Source: Diprion similis (taxonomy: Eukaryota; Arthropoda; Insecta; Hymenoptera; Diprionidae). From it: a stretch of 64,000 nucleotides of DNA. The notes under the pieces are model-generated. The model ran no database searches and was not told the origin of the DNA. It was given only the letters and a program-made list of their open reading frames with translations. The position numbers were made by a program, and so were the translations under genes. Numbering within the stretch: the first letter of the stretch is position 1; each line of letters opens with the position of its first letter. Positions 23,581-37,340 of this stretch are shown piece by piece. The DNA lies in the NCBI RefSeq assembly GCF_021155765.1, contig NC_060113.1, positions 796,501 to 860,500 on the forward strand. Reading direction: 5' to 3'.

Positions 23581-26500
23581 GTGTGTTTTTTGAGTTCCTG
23601 GGGGTCGATTTACTCCGGAAAGGGTCATACAAATCGATTCCAAGACGAAAGATTTTTCGGCCAAAAAAAATCCAAGGCTAACCCCTTTGCATTTTTGGTA
23701 AAAATTTCGACGACTTTGAAAAGTGCTGCAATTAATTCTTTCAGGCACTATTCCGACGTAATTTTGCGAGAGGAATCGATTAAGCGCAGTCCCAATACGC
23801 TGCGAGCAACGGATCAAAAGTTACAGGCGAAAAACTGCTTATTTTCCTCCTCATTTCTCTGCTGTTGGTCCTACGCTCTTTTTCGTGTGTTTTTTGAGTT
23901 CCTGGGGGTCGATTTACTCCGGAAAGGGTCATACAAATCGATTCCAAGACAAAAGATTTTTCGGCCAAAAAAAATCCAAGGCTAACCCCTTTGCATTTTT
24001 GGTAAAAGATTCGACGACTTTGAAAAGTGCTGCAATTAATTCTTTCAGGCACTATTTCGACGTAATTTTGCGAGAGGAATCGATTAAGCGCAGTCCCAAT
24101 ACGCTGCGAGCAACGGATCAAAAGTTACAGGCGAAAAACTGCTTATTTTTGTCCTCATTCCTCTGCTGTTGGTCCTACGCTCTTTTTCGTGTGTTTTTTG
24201 AGTTCCTGGGGGTCGATTTACTCCGGAAAGGGTCATACAAATCGATTCCAAGACGAAAGATTTTTCGGCCAAAAAAAATCCAAGGCTAACCCCTTTGCAT
24301 TTTTGGTAAAAATTTCGACGACTTTGAAAAGTGCTGCAATTAATTCTTTCAGGCACTATTCCGACGTAATTTTGCGAGAGGAATCGATTAAGCGCAGTCC
24401 CAATACGCTGCGAGCAACGGATCAAAAGTTACAGGCGAAAAACTGCTTATTTTCGTCCTCATTTCTCTGCTGTTGGTCCTACGCTCTTTTTCGTGTGTTT
24501 TTTGAGTTCCTGGGGGTCGATTTACTCCGGAAAGGGTCATACAAATCGATTCCAAGACAAAAGATTTTTCGGCCAAAAAAAATCCAAGGCTAACCCCTTT
24601 GCATTTTTGGTAAAAATTTCGACGACTTTGAAAAGTGCTGCAATTGATTCTTTCAGGCACTATTCCGACGTAATTTTGCGAGAGGAATCGATTAAGCGCA
24701 GTCCCAATACGCTGCGAGCAACGGATCAAAAGTTACAGGCGAAAAACTGCTTATTTTCGTCCTCATTTCTCTGCTGTTGGTCCTACGCTCTTTTTCGTGT
24801 GTTTTTTGAGTTCCTGGGGGTCGATTTACTCCGGAAAGGGTCATACAAATCGATTCCAAGACGAAAGATTTTTCGGCCAAAAAAAATCCAAGGCTAACCC
24901 CTTTGCATTTTTGGTAAAAATTTCGACGACTTTGAAAAGTGCTGCAATTAATTCTTTCAGGCACTATTCCGACGTAATTTTGCGAGAGGAATCGATTAAG
25001 CGCAGTCCCAATACGCTGCGAGCAACGGATCAAAAGTTACAGGCGAAAAACTGCTTATTTTCCTCCTCATTTCTCTGCTGTTGGTCCTACGCTCTTTTTC
25101 GTGTGTTTTTTGAGTTCCTGGGGGTCGATTTACTCCGGAAAGGGTCATACAAATCGATTCCAAGACAAAAGATTTTTCGGCCAAAAAAAATCCAAGGCTA
25201 ACCCCTTTGCATTTTTGGTAAAAGATTCGACGACTTTGAAAAGTGCTGCAATTAATTCTTTCAGGCACTATTTCGACGTAATTTTGCGAGAGGAATCGAT
25301 TAAGCGCAGTCCCAATACGCTGCGAGCAACGGATCAAAAGTTACAGGCGAAAAACTGCTTATTTTTGTCCTCATTCCTCTGCTGTTGGTCCTACGCTCTT
25401 TTTCGTGTGTTTTTTGAGTTCCTGGGGGTCGATTTACTCCGGAAAGGGTCATACAAATCGATTCCAAGACGAAAGATTTTTCGGCCAAAAAAAATCCAAG
25501 GCTAACCCCTTTGCATTTTTGGTAAAAATTTCGACGACTTTGAAAAGTGCTGCAATTAATTCTTTCAGGCACTATTCCGACGTAATTTTGCGAGAGGAAT
25601 CGATTAAGCGCAGTCCCAATACGCTGCGAGCAACGGATCAAAAGTTACAGGCGAAAAACTGCTTATTTTCGTCCTCATTTCTCTGCTGTTGGTCCTACGC
25701 TCTTTTTCGTGTGTTTTTTGAGTTCCTGGGGGTCGATTTACTCCGGAAAGGGTCATACAAATCGATTCCAAGACAAAAGATTTTTCGGCCAAAAAAAATC
25801 CAAGGCTAACCCCTTTGCATTTTTGGTAAAAATTTCGACGACTTTGAAAAGTGCTGCAATTGATTCTTTCAGGCACTATTCCGACGTAATTTTGCGAGAG
25901 GAATCGATTAAGCGCAGTCCCAATACGCTGCGAGCAACGGATCAAAAGTTACAGGCGAAAAACTGCTTATTTTCGTCCCCATTTCTCTGCTGTTGGTCCT
26001 ACGCTCTTTTTCGTGTGTTTTTTGAGTTCCTGGGGGTCGATTTACTCCGGAAAGGGTCATACAAATCGATTCCAAGACGAAAGATTTTTCGGCCAAAAAA
26101 AATCCAAGGCTAACCCCTTTGCATTTTTGGTAAAAATTTCGACGACTTTGAAAAGTGCTGCAATTAATTCTTTCAGGCACTATTCCGACGTAATTTTGCG
26201 AGAGGAATCGATTAAGCGCAGTCCCAATACGCTGCGAGCAACGGATCAAAAGTTACAGGCGAAAAACTGCTTATTTTCCTCCTCATTTCTCTGCTGTTGG
26301 TCCTACGCTCTTTTTCGTGTGTTTTTTGAGTTCCTGGGGGTCGATTTACTCCGGAAAGGGTCATACAAATCGATTCCAAGACAAAAGATTTTTCGGCCAA
26401 AAAAAATCCAAGGCTAACCCCTTTGCATTTTTGGTAAAAGATTCGACGACTTTGAAAAGTGCTGCAATTAATTCTTTCAGGCACTATTTCGACGTAATTT

Positions 26501-29500
26501 TGCGAGAGGAATCGATTAAGCGCAGTCCCAATACGCTGCGAGCAACGGATCAAAAGTTACAGGCGAAAAACTGCTTATTTTCGTCCTCATTTCTCTGCTG
26601 TTGGTCCTACGCTCTTTTTCGTGTGTTTTTTGAGTTCCTGGGGGTCGATTTACTCCGGAAAGGGTCATACAAATCGATTCCAAGACGAAAGATTTTTCGG
26701 CCAAAAAAAATCCAAGGCTAACCCCTTTGCATTTTTGGTAAAAATTTCGACGACTTTGAAAAGTGCTGCAATTAATTCTTTCAGGCACTATTCCGACGTA
26801 ATTTTGCGAGAGGAATCGATTAAGCGCAGTCCCAATACGCTGCGAGCAACGGATCAAAAGTTACAGGCGAAAAACTGCTTATTTTCGTCCTCATTTCTCT
26901 GCTGTTGGTCCTACGCTCTTTTTCGTGTGTTTTCTGAGTTCCTGGGGGTCGATTTACTCCGGAAAGGGTCATACAAATCGATTCCAAGACAAAAGATTTT
27001 TCGGCCAAAAAAAATCCAAGGCTAACCCCTTTGCATTTTTGGTAAAAGATTCGACGACTTTGAAAAGTGCTGCAATTAATTCTTTCAGGCACTATTTCGA
27101 CGTAATTTTGCGAGAGGAATCGATTAAGCGCAGTCCCAATACGCTGCGAGCAACGGATCAAAAGTTACAGGCGAAAAACTGCTTATTTTTGTCCTCATTC
27201 CTCTGCTGTTGGTCCTACGCTCTTTTTCGTGTGTTTTTTGAGTTCCTGGGGGTCGATTTACTCCGGAAAGGGTCATACAAATCGATTCCAAGACGAAAGA
27301 TTTTTCGGCCAAAAAAAATCCAAGGCTAACCTCTTTGCATTTTTGGTAAAAATTTCGACGACTTTGAAAAGTGCTGCAATTGATTCTTTCAGGCACTATT
27401 CCGACGTAATTTTGCGAGAGGAATCGATTAAGCGCAGTCCCAATACGCTGCGAGCAACGGATCAAAAGTTACAGGCGAAAAACTGCTTATTTTCGTCCTC
27501 ATTTCTCTGCTGTTGGTCCTACGCTCTTTTTCGTGTGTTTTTTGAGTTCCTGGGGGTCGATTTACTCCGGAAAGGGTCATACAAATCGATTCCAAGACAA
27601 AAGATTTTTCGGCCAAAACAAATCCAAGGCTAACCCCTTTGCATTTTTGGTAAAAATTTCGACGACTTTGAAAAGTGCTGCAATTGATTCTTTCAGGCAC
27701 TATTCCGACGTAATTTTGCGAGAGGAATCGATTAAGCGCAGTCCCAATACGCTGCGAGCAACGGATCAAAAGTTACAGGCGAAAAACTGCTTATTTTCGT
27801 CCTCATTTCTCTGCTGTTGGTCCTACGCTCTTTTTCGTGTGTTTTTTGAGTTCCTGGGGGTCGATTTACTCCGGAAAGGGTCATACAAATCGATTCCAAG
27901 ACGAAAGATTTTTCGGCCAAAAAAAATCCAAGGCTAACCCCTTTGCATTTTTGGTAAAAATTTCGACGACTTTGAAAAGTGCTGCAATTGATTCTTTCAG
28001 GCACTATTCCGACGTAATTTTGCGAGAGGAATCGATTAAGCGCAGTCCCAATACGCTGCGAGCAACGGATCAAAAGTTACAGGCGAAAAACTGCTTATTT
28101 TCGTCCTCATTTCTCTGCTGTTGGTCCTACGCTCTTTTTCGTGTGTTTTTTGAGTTCCTGGGGGTCGATTTACTCCGGAAAGGGTCATACAAATCGATTC
28201 CAAGACAAAAGATTTTTCGGCCGAAAAAAATCCAAGGCTAACCCCTTTGCATTTTTGGTAAAAATTTCGACGACTCTGAAAAGTGCTGCAAATAATTCTT
28301 TCAGGCACTATTCCGACGTAATTTTGCGAGAGGAATCGATTAAGCGCAGTCCCAATACGCTGCGAGCAACGGATCAAAAGTTACAGGCGAAAAACTGCTT
28401 ATTTTCGTCCTCATTTCTCTGCTGTTGGTCCTACGCTCTTTTTCGTGTGTTTTCTGAGTTCCTGGGGGTCGATTTACTCCGGAAAGGGTCATACAAATCG
28501 ATTCCAAGACAAAAGATTTCTCGGCCAAAAAAAATCCAAGGCTAACCCCTTTGCATTTTTGGTAAAAATTTCGACGACTTTGAAAAGTGCTGCAATTGAT
28601 TCTTTCAGGCACTATTCCGACGTAATTTTGCGAGAGGAATCGATTAAGCGCAGTCCCAATACGCTGCGAGCAACGGATCAAAAGTTACAGGCGAAAAACT
28701 GCTTATTTTCGTCCTTATTTCTCTGCCGTTGGTCCTACGCTCTTTTTCGTGTGTTTTTTGAGTTCCTGGGGGTCGATTTACTCCGGAAAGGGTCATACAA
28801 ATCGATTCCAAGACAAAAGATTTTTCGGCCAAAAAAAATCCAAGGCTAACCCCTTTGCATTTTTGGTAAAAATTTCGACGACTTTGAAAAGTGCTGCAAT
28901 TGATTCTTTCAGGCACTATTCCGACGTAATTTTGCGAGAGGAATCGATTAAGCGCAGTCCCAATACGCTGCGAGCAACGGATCAAAAGTTACAGGCGAAA
29001 AACTGCTTATTTTCGTCCTCATTTCTCTGCTGTTGGTCCTACGCTCTTTTTCGTGTGTTTTTTGAGTTCCTGGGGGTCGATTTACTCCGGAAAGGGTCAT
29101 ACAAATCGATTCCAAGACGAAAGATTTTTCGGCCAAAAAAAATCCAAGGCTAACCCCTTTGCATTTTTGGTAAAAATTTCGACGACTTTGAAAAGTGCTG
29201 CAATTAATTCTTTCAGGCACTATTCCGACGTAATTTTGCGAGAGGAATCGATTAAGCGCAGTCCCAATACGCTGCGAGCAACGGATCAAAAGTTACAGGC
29301 GAAAAACTGCTTATTTTCGTCCTCATTTCTCTGCTGTTGGTCCTACGCTCTTTTTCGTGTGTTTTCTGAGTTCCTGGGGGTCGATTTACTCCGGAAAGGG
29401 TCATACAAATCGATTCCAAGACAAAAGATTTTTCGGCCAAAAAAAATCCAAGGCTAACCCCTTTGCATTTTTGGTAAAAGATTCGACGACTTTGAAAAGT

Positions 29501-30500
29501 GCTGCAATTAATTCTTTCAGGCACTATTTCGACGTAATTTTGCGAGAGGAATCGATTAAGCGCAGTCCCAATACGCTGCGAGCAACGGATCAAAAGTTAC
29601 AGGCGAAAAACTGCTTATTTTTGTCCTCATTCCTCTGCTGTTGGTCCTACGCTCTTTTTCGTGTGTTTTTTGAGTTCCTGGGGGTCGATTTACTCCGGAA
29701 AGGGTCATACAAATCGATTCCAAGACGAAAGATTTTTCGGCCAAAAAAAATCCAAGGCTAACCTCTTTGCATTTTTGGTAAAAATTTCGACGACTTTGAA
29801 AAGTGCTGCAATTGATTCTTTCAGGCACTATTCCGACGTAATTTTGCGAGAGGAATCGATTAAGCGCAGTCCCAATACGCTGCGAGCAACGGATCAAAAG
29901 TTACAGGCGAAAAACTGCTTATTTTCGTCCTCATTTCTCTGCTGTTGGTCCTACGCTCTTTTTCGTGTGTTTTTTGAGTTCCTGGGGGTCGATTTACTCC
30001 GGAAAGGGTCATACAAATCGATTCCAAGACGAAAGATTTTTCGGCCAAAAAAAATCCAAGGCTAACCCCTTTGCATTTTTGGTAAAAATTTCGACGACTT
30101 TGAAAAGTGCTGCAATTGATTCTTTCAGGCACTATTCCGACGTAATTTTGCGAGAGGAATCGATTAAGCGCAGTCCCAATACGCTGCGAGCAACGGATCA
30201 AAAGTTACAGGCGAAAAACTGCTTATTTTCGTCCTCATTTCTCTGCTGTTGGTCCTACGCTCTTTTTCGTGTGTTTTTTGAGTTCCTGGGGGTCGATTTA
30301 CTCCGGAAAGGGTCATACAAATCGATTCCAAGACAAAAGATTTTTCGGCCGAAAAAAATCCAAGGCTAACCCCTTTGCATTTTTGGTAAAAATTTCGACG
30401 ACTTTGAAAAGTGCTGCAATTAATTCTTTCAGGCACTATTCCGACGTAATTTTGCGAGAGGAATCGATTAAGCGCAGTCCCAATACGCTGCGAGCAACGG
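23581..30500. repeat. Higher-order repeat: 4-monomer (1216-bp) and 8-monomer (2432-bp) units
   Basis: TTTTCCTCCTCATTTC is at about 23844, 25060 and 26276, and GGTAAAAGATTCGACG at about 24001, 25217 and 26433, spaced 1216 bp. The latter also occurs at about 27041 and 29473, 2432 bp apart. TTGTCCTCATTCCTCTG recurs at about 24149, 25365, 27189 and 29621. TGTTTTCTGAG is at about 26930 and 29362. The set shows a 4-mer expanded three times, then partly re-copied as an 8-mer. Confidence 0.85.
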
Positions 30501-31099
30501 ATCAAAAGTTACAGGCGAAAAACTGCTTATTTTCGTCCTCATTTCTCTGCTGTTGGTCCTACGCTCTTTTTCGTGTGTTTTTTGAGTTCCTGGGGGTCGA
30601 TTTACTCCGGAAAGGGTCATACAAATCGATTCCAAGACAAAAGATTTTTCGGCCGAAAAAAATCCAAGGCTAACCCCTTTGCATTTTTGGTAAAAATTTC
30701 GACGACTTTGAAAAGTGCTGCAATTAATTCTTTCAGGCACTATTCCGACGTAATTTTGCGAGAGGAATCGATTAAGCGCAGTCCCAATACGCTGCGAGCA
30801 ACGGATCAAAAGTTACAGGCGAAAAACTGCTTATTTTCGTCCTCATTTCTCTGCTGTTGGTCCTACGCTCTTTTTCGTGTGTTTTTTGAGTTCCTGGGGG
30901 TCGATTTACTCCGGAAAGGGTCATACAAATCGATTCCAAGACAAAAGATTTTTCGGCCAAAAAAAATCCAAGGCTAACCCCTTTGCATTTTTGGTAAAAA
31001 TTTCGACGACTTTGAAAAGTGCTGCAATTAATTCTTTCAGGCACTATTCCGACGTAATTTTGCGAGAGGAATCGATTAAGCGCAGTCCCAATACGCTGC

Positions 31100-34000
31100 G
31101 AGCAACGGATCAAAAGTAACAGGCGAAAAACTGCTTATTTTCGTCCTCATTTCTCTGCTGTTGGTCCTACGTTCTTTTTCGTGTGTTTTTTGAGTTCCTG
31201 GGGGTCGATTTACTCCGGAAAGGGTCATACAAATCGATTCCAAGACAAAAGATTTTTCGGCCAAAAAAAATCCAAGGCTAACCCCTTTGCATTTTTGGTA
31301 AAAATTTCGACGACTTTGAAAAGTGCTGCAATTAATTCTTTCAGGCACTATTCCGACGTAATTTTGCGAGAGGAATCGATTAAGCGCAGTCCCAATACGC
31401 TGCGAGCAACGGATCAAAAGTTACAGGCGAAAAACTGCTTATTTTCGTCCTCATTTCTCTGCTGTTGGTCCTACGCTCTTTTTCGTGTGTTTCTTGAGTT
31501 CCTGGGGGTCGATTTCCTCCGGAAAGGGTCATACAAATCGATTCCAAGACAAAAGATTTTTCGGCCAAAAAAAATCCAAGGCTAACCCCTTTGCATTTTT
31601 GGTAAAAATTTCGACGACTTTGAAAAGTGCTGCAATTAATTCTTTCAGGCACTATTCCGACGTAATTTTGCGAGAGGAATCGATTAAGCGCAGTCCCAAT
31701 ACGCTGCGAGCAACGGATCAAAAGTTACAGGCGAAAAACTGCTTATTTTCGTCCTCATTTCTCTGCTGTTGGTCCTACGCTCTTTTTCGTGTGTTTTTTG
31801 AGTTCCTGGGGGTCGATTTACTCCGGAAAGGGTCATACAAATCGATTCCAAGACAAAAGATTTTTCGGCCAAAAAAAATCCAAGGCTAACCCCTTTGCAT
31901 TTTTGGTAAAAATTTCGACGACTTTGAAAAGTGCTGCAATTAATTCTTTCAGGCACTATTCCGACGTAATTTTGCGAGAGGAATCGATTAAGCGCAGTCC
32001 CAATACGCTGCGAGCAACGGATCAAAAGTAACAGGCGAAAAACTGCTTATTTTCGTCCTCATTTCTCTGCTGTTGGTCCTACGCTCTTTTTCGTGTGTTT
32101 TTTGAGTTCCTGGGGGTCGATTTACTCCGGAAAGGGTCATACAAATCGATTCCAAGACAAAAGATTTTTCGGCCAAAAAAAATCCAAGGCTAACCCCTTT
32201 GCATTTTTGGTAAAAATTTCGACGACTTTGAAAAGTGCTGCAATTAATTCTTTCAGGCACTATTCCGACGTAATTTTGCGAGAGGAATCGATTAAGCGCA
32301 GTCCCAATACGCTGCGAGCAACGGATCAAAAGTTACAGGCGAAAAACTGCTTATTTTTGTCCTCATTACTCTGCTGTTGGTCCTACGCTCTTTTTCGTGT
32401 GTTTTTTGAGTTCCTGGGGGTCGATTTACTCCGGAAAGGGTCATACAAATCGATTCCAAGACAAAAGATTTTTCGGCCAAAAAAAATCCAAGGCTAACCC
32501 CTTTGCATTTTTGGTAAAAATTTCGACGACTTTGAAAAGTGCTGCAATTAATTCTTTCAGGCACTATTCCGACGTAATTTTGCGAGAGGAATCGATTAAG
32601 CGCAGTCCCAATACGCTGCGAGCAACGGATCAAAAGTTACAGGCGAAAAACTGCTTATTTTCGTCCTCATTTCTCTGCTGTTGGTCCTACGCTCTTTTTC
32701 GTGTGTTTTTTGAGTTCCTGGGGGTCGATTTACCCCGGAAAGGGTCATACAAATCGATTCCAAGACAAAAGATTTTTCGGCCAAAAAAAATCCAAGGCTA
32801 ACCCCTTTGCATTTTTGGTAAAAATTTCGACGACTTTGAAAAGTGCTGCAATTAATTCTTTCAGGCACTATTCCGACGTAATTTTGCGAGAGGAATCGAT
32901 TAAGCGCAGTCCCAACACGCTGCGAGCAACGGATCAAAAGTAACAGGCGAAAAACTGCTTATTTTCGTCCTCATTTCTCTGCTGTTGGTCCTACGCTCTT
33001 TTTCGTGTGTTTTTTGAGTTCCTGGGGGTCGATTTCCTCCGGAAAGGGTCATACAAATCGATTCCAAGACAAAAGATTTTTCGGCCAAAAAAAATCCAAG
33101 GCTAACCCCTTTGCATTTTTGGTAAAAATTTCGACGACTTTGAAAAGTGCTGCAATTAATTCTTTCAGGCACTATTCCGACGTAATTTTGCGAGAGGAAT
33201 CGATTAAGCGCAGTCCCAATACGCTGCGAGCAACGGATCAAAAGTTACAGGCGAAAAACTGCTTATTTTTGTCCTCATTTCTCTGCTGTTGGTCCTACGC
33301 TCTTTTTCGTGTGTTTTTTGAGTTCCTGGGGGTCGATTTACTCCGGAAAGGGTCATACAAATCGATTCCAAGACAAAAGATTTTTCGGCCAAAAAAAATC
33401 CAAGGCTAACCCCTTTGCATTTTTGGTAAAAATTTCGACGACTTTGAAAAGTGCTGCAATTAATTCTTTCAGGCACTATTCCGACGTAATTTCGCGAGAG
33501 GAATCGATTAAGCGCAGTCCCAATACGCTGCGAGCAACGGATCAAAAGTTACAGGCGAAAAACTGCTTATTTTCGTCCTCATTTCTCTGCTGTTGGTCCT
33601 ACGCTCTTTTTCGTGTGTTTTTTGAGTTCCTGGGGGTCGATTTACTCCGGAAAGGGTCATACAAATCGATTCCAAGACAAAAGATTTTTCGGCCAAAAAA
33701 AATCCAAGGCTAACCCCTTTGCATTTTTGGTAAAAATTTCGACGACTTTGAAAAGTGCTGCAATTAATTCTTTCAGGCACTATTCCGACGTAATTTTGCG
33801 AGAGGAATCGATTAAGCGCAGTCCCAATACGCTGCGAGCAACGGATCAAAAGTTACAGGCGAAAAACTGCTTATTTTCGTCCTCATTTCTCTGCTGTTGG
33901 TCCTACGCTCTTTTTCGTGTGTTTTTTGAGTTCCTGGGGGTCGATTTACCCCGGAAAGGGTCATACAAATCGATTCCAAGACAAAAGATTTTTCGGCCAA

Positions 34001-34640
34001 AAAAAATCCAAGGCTAACCCCTTTGCATTTTTGGTAAAAATTTCGACGACTTTGAAAAGTGCTGCAATTAATTCTTTCAGGCACTATTCCGACGTAATTT
34101 TGCGAGAGGAATCGATTAAGCGCAGTCCCAACACGCTGCGAGCAACGGATCAAAAGTAACAGGCGAAAAACTGCTTATTTTCGTCCTCATTTCTCTGCTG
34201 TTGGTCCTACGCTCTTTTTCGTGTGTTTTTTGAGTTCCTGGGGGTCGATTTCCTCCGGAAAGGGTCATACAAATCGATTCCAAGACAAAAGATTTTTCGG
34301 CCAAAAAAAATCCAAGGCTAACCCCTTTGCATTTTTGGTAAAAATTTCGACGACTTTGAAAAGTGCTGCAATTAATTCTTTCAGGCACTATTCCGACGTA
34401 ATTTTGCGAGAGGAATCGATTAAGCGCAGTCCCAATACGCTGCGAGCAACGGATCAAAAGTTACAGGCGAAAAACTGCTTATTTTCGTCCTCATTTCTCT
34501 GCTGTTGGTCCTACGCTTTTTTTCGTGTGTTTTTTGAGTTCCTGGGGGTCGATTTACTCCGGAAAGGGTCATACAAATCGATTCCAAGACAAAAGATTTT
34601 TCGGCCAAAAAAAATCCAAGGCTAACCCCTTTGCATTTTT
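31100..34640. repeat. Satellite block with 3-, 4- and 5-monomer spacings
   Basis: CAAAAGTAACAGG is at about 31112, 32024, 32936 and 34152 (912, 912, 1216 bp). GATTTCCTCCGG is at about 31511, 33031 and 34247 (1520, 1216). TTACCCCGG and CCAACACGCTG are paired at about 32731/32912 and 33947/34128 (1216). Apart from these markers the monomers here are the most uniform in the array. Confidence 0.75.
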
Positions 34641-36690
34641 GGTAAAAATTTCGACGACTTTGAAAAGTGCTGCAATTAATTCTTTCAGGCACTATTCCGA
34701 CGTAATTTTGCGAGAGGAATCGATTAAGCGCAGTCCCAATACGCTGCGAGCAACGGATCAAAAGTTACAGGCGAAAAACTGCTTATTTTCGTCCTCATTT
34801 CTCTGCTGTTGGTCCTACGCTCTTTTTCGTGTGTTTTTTGAGTTCCTGGGGGTCGATTTACTCCGGAAAGGGTCATACAAATCGATTCCAAGACAAAAGA
34901 TTTTTCGGCCAAAAAAAATCCAAGGCTAACCCCTTTGCATTTTTGGTAAAAATTTCGACGACTTTGAAAAGTGCTGCAATTAATTCTTTCAGGCACTATT
35001 CCGACGTAATTTTGCGAGAGGAATCGATTAAGCGCAGTCCCAATACGCTGCGAGCAACGGATCAAAAGTTACAGGCGAAAAACTGCTTATTTTCGTCCTC
35101 ATTTCTCTGCTGTTGGTCCTACGCTCTTTTTCGTGTGTTTTTTGAGTTCCTGGGGGTCGATTTACTCCGGAAAGGGTCATACAAATCGATTCCAAGACAA
35201 AAGATTTTTCGGCCAAAAAAAATCCAAGGCTAACCCCTTTGCATTTTTGGTAAAAATTTCGACGACTTTGAAAAGTGCTGCAATTAATTCTTTCAGGCAC
35301 TATTCCGACGTAATTTTGCGAGAGGAATCGATTAAGCGCAGTCCCAATACGCTGCGAGCAACGGATCAAAAGTTACAGGCGAAAAACTGCTTATTTTCGT
35401 CCTCATTTCTCTGCTGTTGGTCCTACGCTCTTTTTCGTGTGTTTTTTGAGTTCCTGGGGGTCGATTTACTCCGGAAAGGGTCATACAAATCGATTCCAAG
35501 ACAAAAGATTTTTCGGCCAAAAAAAATCCAAGGCTAACCCCTTTGCATTTTTGGTAAAAATTTCGACGACTTTGAAAAGTGCTGCAATTAATTCTTTCAG
35601 GCACTATTCCGACGTAATTTTGCGAGAGGAATCGATTAAGCGCAGTCCCAATACGCGGCGAGCAACGGATCAAAAGTTACAGGCGAAAAACTGCTTATTT
35701 TCGTCCTCATTTCTCTGCTGTTGGTCCTACGCTCTTTTTCGTGTGTTTTTTGAGTTCCTGGGGGTCGATTTACCCCGGAAAGGGTCATACAAATCGATTC
35801 CAAGACTAAAAAATTTTTCGGCCAAAAAAAATCCAAGGCTAACCCCTTTGCATTTCTGGTAAAAATTTCGACGACTTTGAAAAGTGCTGCAATTAATTCT
35901 TTCAGGCACTATTCCGATGTAATTTTGCGAGAGGATTCGATTAAGCGCAGTCCCAATACGCTGCGAGCATCGGATCAAAAGTTACAGGCGAAAAACTGCT
36001 TATTTTCGTCCTCATTTCTCTGCTGTTGGTCCTACGCTCTTTTACGTGTGTTTTTTGAGTTCCCGGGGGTCGATTTACTCCGGAAAGGGTCATACAAATC
36101 GATTCCAAGACAAAAGATTTTTCGGCCAAAAAAAATCCAAGGCTAACCCCTTTGCATTTTTGGTAAAAATTTCGACGACTTTGAAAAGTGCTGCAATTAA
36201 TTCTTTCAGGCACTATTCCGACGTAATTTTGCGAGAGGAATCGATTAAGCGCAGTCCCAATACGCTGCGAGCAACGGATCAAAAGTTACAGGCGAAAAAC
36301 TGCTTATTTTCGTCCTCATTCCTCTGCTGTTGGTCCTACGCTCTTTTTCGTGTGTTTTCTGAGTTCCTGGGGGTCGATTCACTCCGGAAAGGGTCATACA
36401 ACTCGATTCCAAGACAAAAGATTTTTCGGCCAAAAAAAATCCAAGGCTAACCCCTTTGCATTTTTGGTAAAAATTTCGACGACTTTGAAAAGTGCTGCAA
36501 TTAATTCTTTCAGGCACTATTTCGACGTAATTTTGCGAGAGGAATCGATTAAGCGCAGTCCCAATACGCTGCGAGCAACGGATCAAAAGTTACAGGCGAA
36601 AAACTGCTTATTTTCGTCCTTATTTCTCTGCCGTTGGTCCTACGCTCTTTTTCATGTGTTTTCGAGTTTCTGGGGGTCGATTTACTCCGG

Positions 36691-37090
36691 TAAGGTTCAT
36701 ACAACCCGATTTCGAACCAAGAGATTTTACCGCCAACAAAAAGTCAGCCTAACTCCCATGGAGTTTCGCTGAAATTTCCGACGAATCTTCCTTCCTTTCG
36801 CTGCGTTGCTAAGTTCATGAACGTGTCATTACCAAGAAGAACGTCGTGCAAATCGATTTTGATAGAAAAATTTTTTGACCCAAATAAAATTAAGGCTACC
36901 CCTTTTTGATTTCCGTCGAGAGTTTCAACCTCTGGAAAAATGCTGAAATCCATTTTTTGACGCACCTCATCCACTTACTTTTGCGAGAGGAATCGATCGC
37001 TCAGTCTAGACTCGCTGCGAACTACAGATCGAACGGCATGGCCGAAAAACATGAAATTCGCACCAATTTGTTGGAGAGATGGGAAAGGTA
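36691..37090. repeat. Decayed satellite monomer at right edge
   Basis: It keeps recognisable monomer text (CAAATCGATTTTGATAG, AAGGCTACCCCTTTTTG, TTTTGCGAGAGGAATCGATC, GACTCGCTGCGAAC) with many substitutions and an added stretch around 36770-36850. Divergence is far above that inside the array. Confidence 0.7.
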
Positions 37091-37340
37091 AGTAATGAAT
37101 TCACAGGAAGATAGGAAGTTTCGTTTCAGTTCAGTTCCAGTATATTTGTTACTATTATATCAGGTTGATAGTACAGTACATATTACCTTAAGCAGCATAT
37201 GAAAAGTAGTATGTGAGATAGTAATTGATGAAGTTTGTGATATGTATACTATTGTATTATTACATGAAACACGAATTAGAATAATCGACTAAACAACTCT
37301 CCGTTTGTTTTCTTCATATTTCCTCAAAGGTCGGTCCGTC
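37086..37340. other. AT-rich spacer
   Basis: Nothing recognisable between two decayed satellite pieces. Confidence 0.4.

Larger units (their letters stand above)
14238..36690. repeat. 304-bp tandem satellite array, about 74 monomers
   Basis: The landmark GTGTGTTTTTTGAG recurs every 304 bp (15373, 15677, 15981 and so on to 35437). One extra base, in the monomer near 35806, shifts the last copies (36046, 36350). Counting from 14461 gives about 73 full periods plus partial ends. Most monomers differ by only a few substitutions. The first monomer (14238-14520) is clearly diverged. The monomer has an A-tract (GGCCAAAAAAAATCC), a T-tract, and the palindrome ATCGAT twice, as GGAATCGATT and AATCGATTCC, which are reverse complements of each other. 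It contains ORFs of 134 codons on plus and 113 codons on minus. Because 304 is not a multiple of 3, frames do not continue between monomers, so no gene is called. A centromeric or heterochromatic role is possible but unproven. Confidence 0.97.

Noticed and set aside
14238..36690. Satellite read as a many-exon gene
   Set aside because: Each monomer has a TTCTTTCAG|G acceptor-like site and a TTTG|GTAAAA donor-like site, giving a 257-nt exon and a 47-nt intron. But 257 shifts the frame every time, and a stop (GGCTAA) lies in the would-be exon, so a long product is impossible.
14238..36690. CRISPR array or bacterial-style repeats
   Set aside because: There are no unique spacers; the 304-bp units are directly contiguous, and the context is eukaryotic.
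14461..36772. Repeated 134-codon plus-strand and 113-codon minus-strand ORFs in each monomer
   Set aside because: They recur because the satellite recurs. The period of 304 is not a multiple of 3, so frames cannot join into one protein. Both strands are open at once, the starts are mostly non-ATG, and no domain is recognisable.
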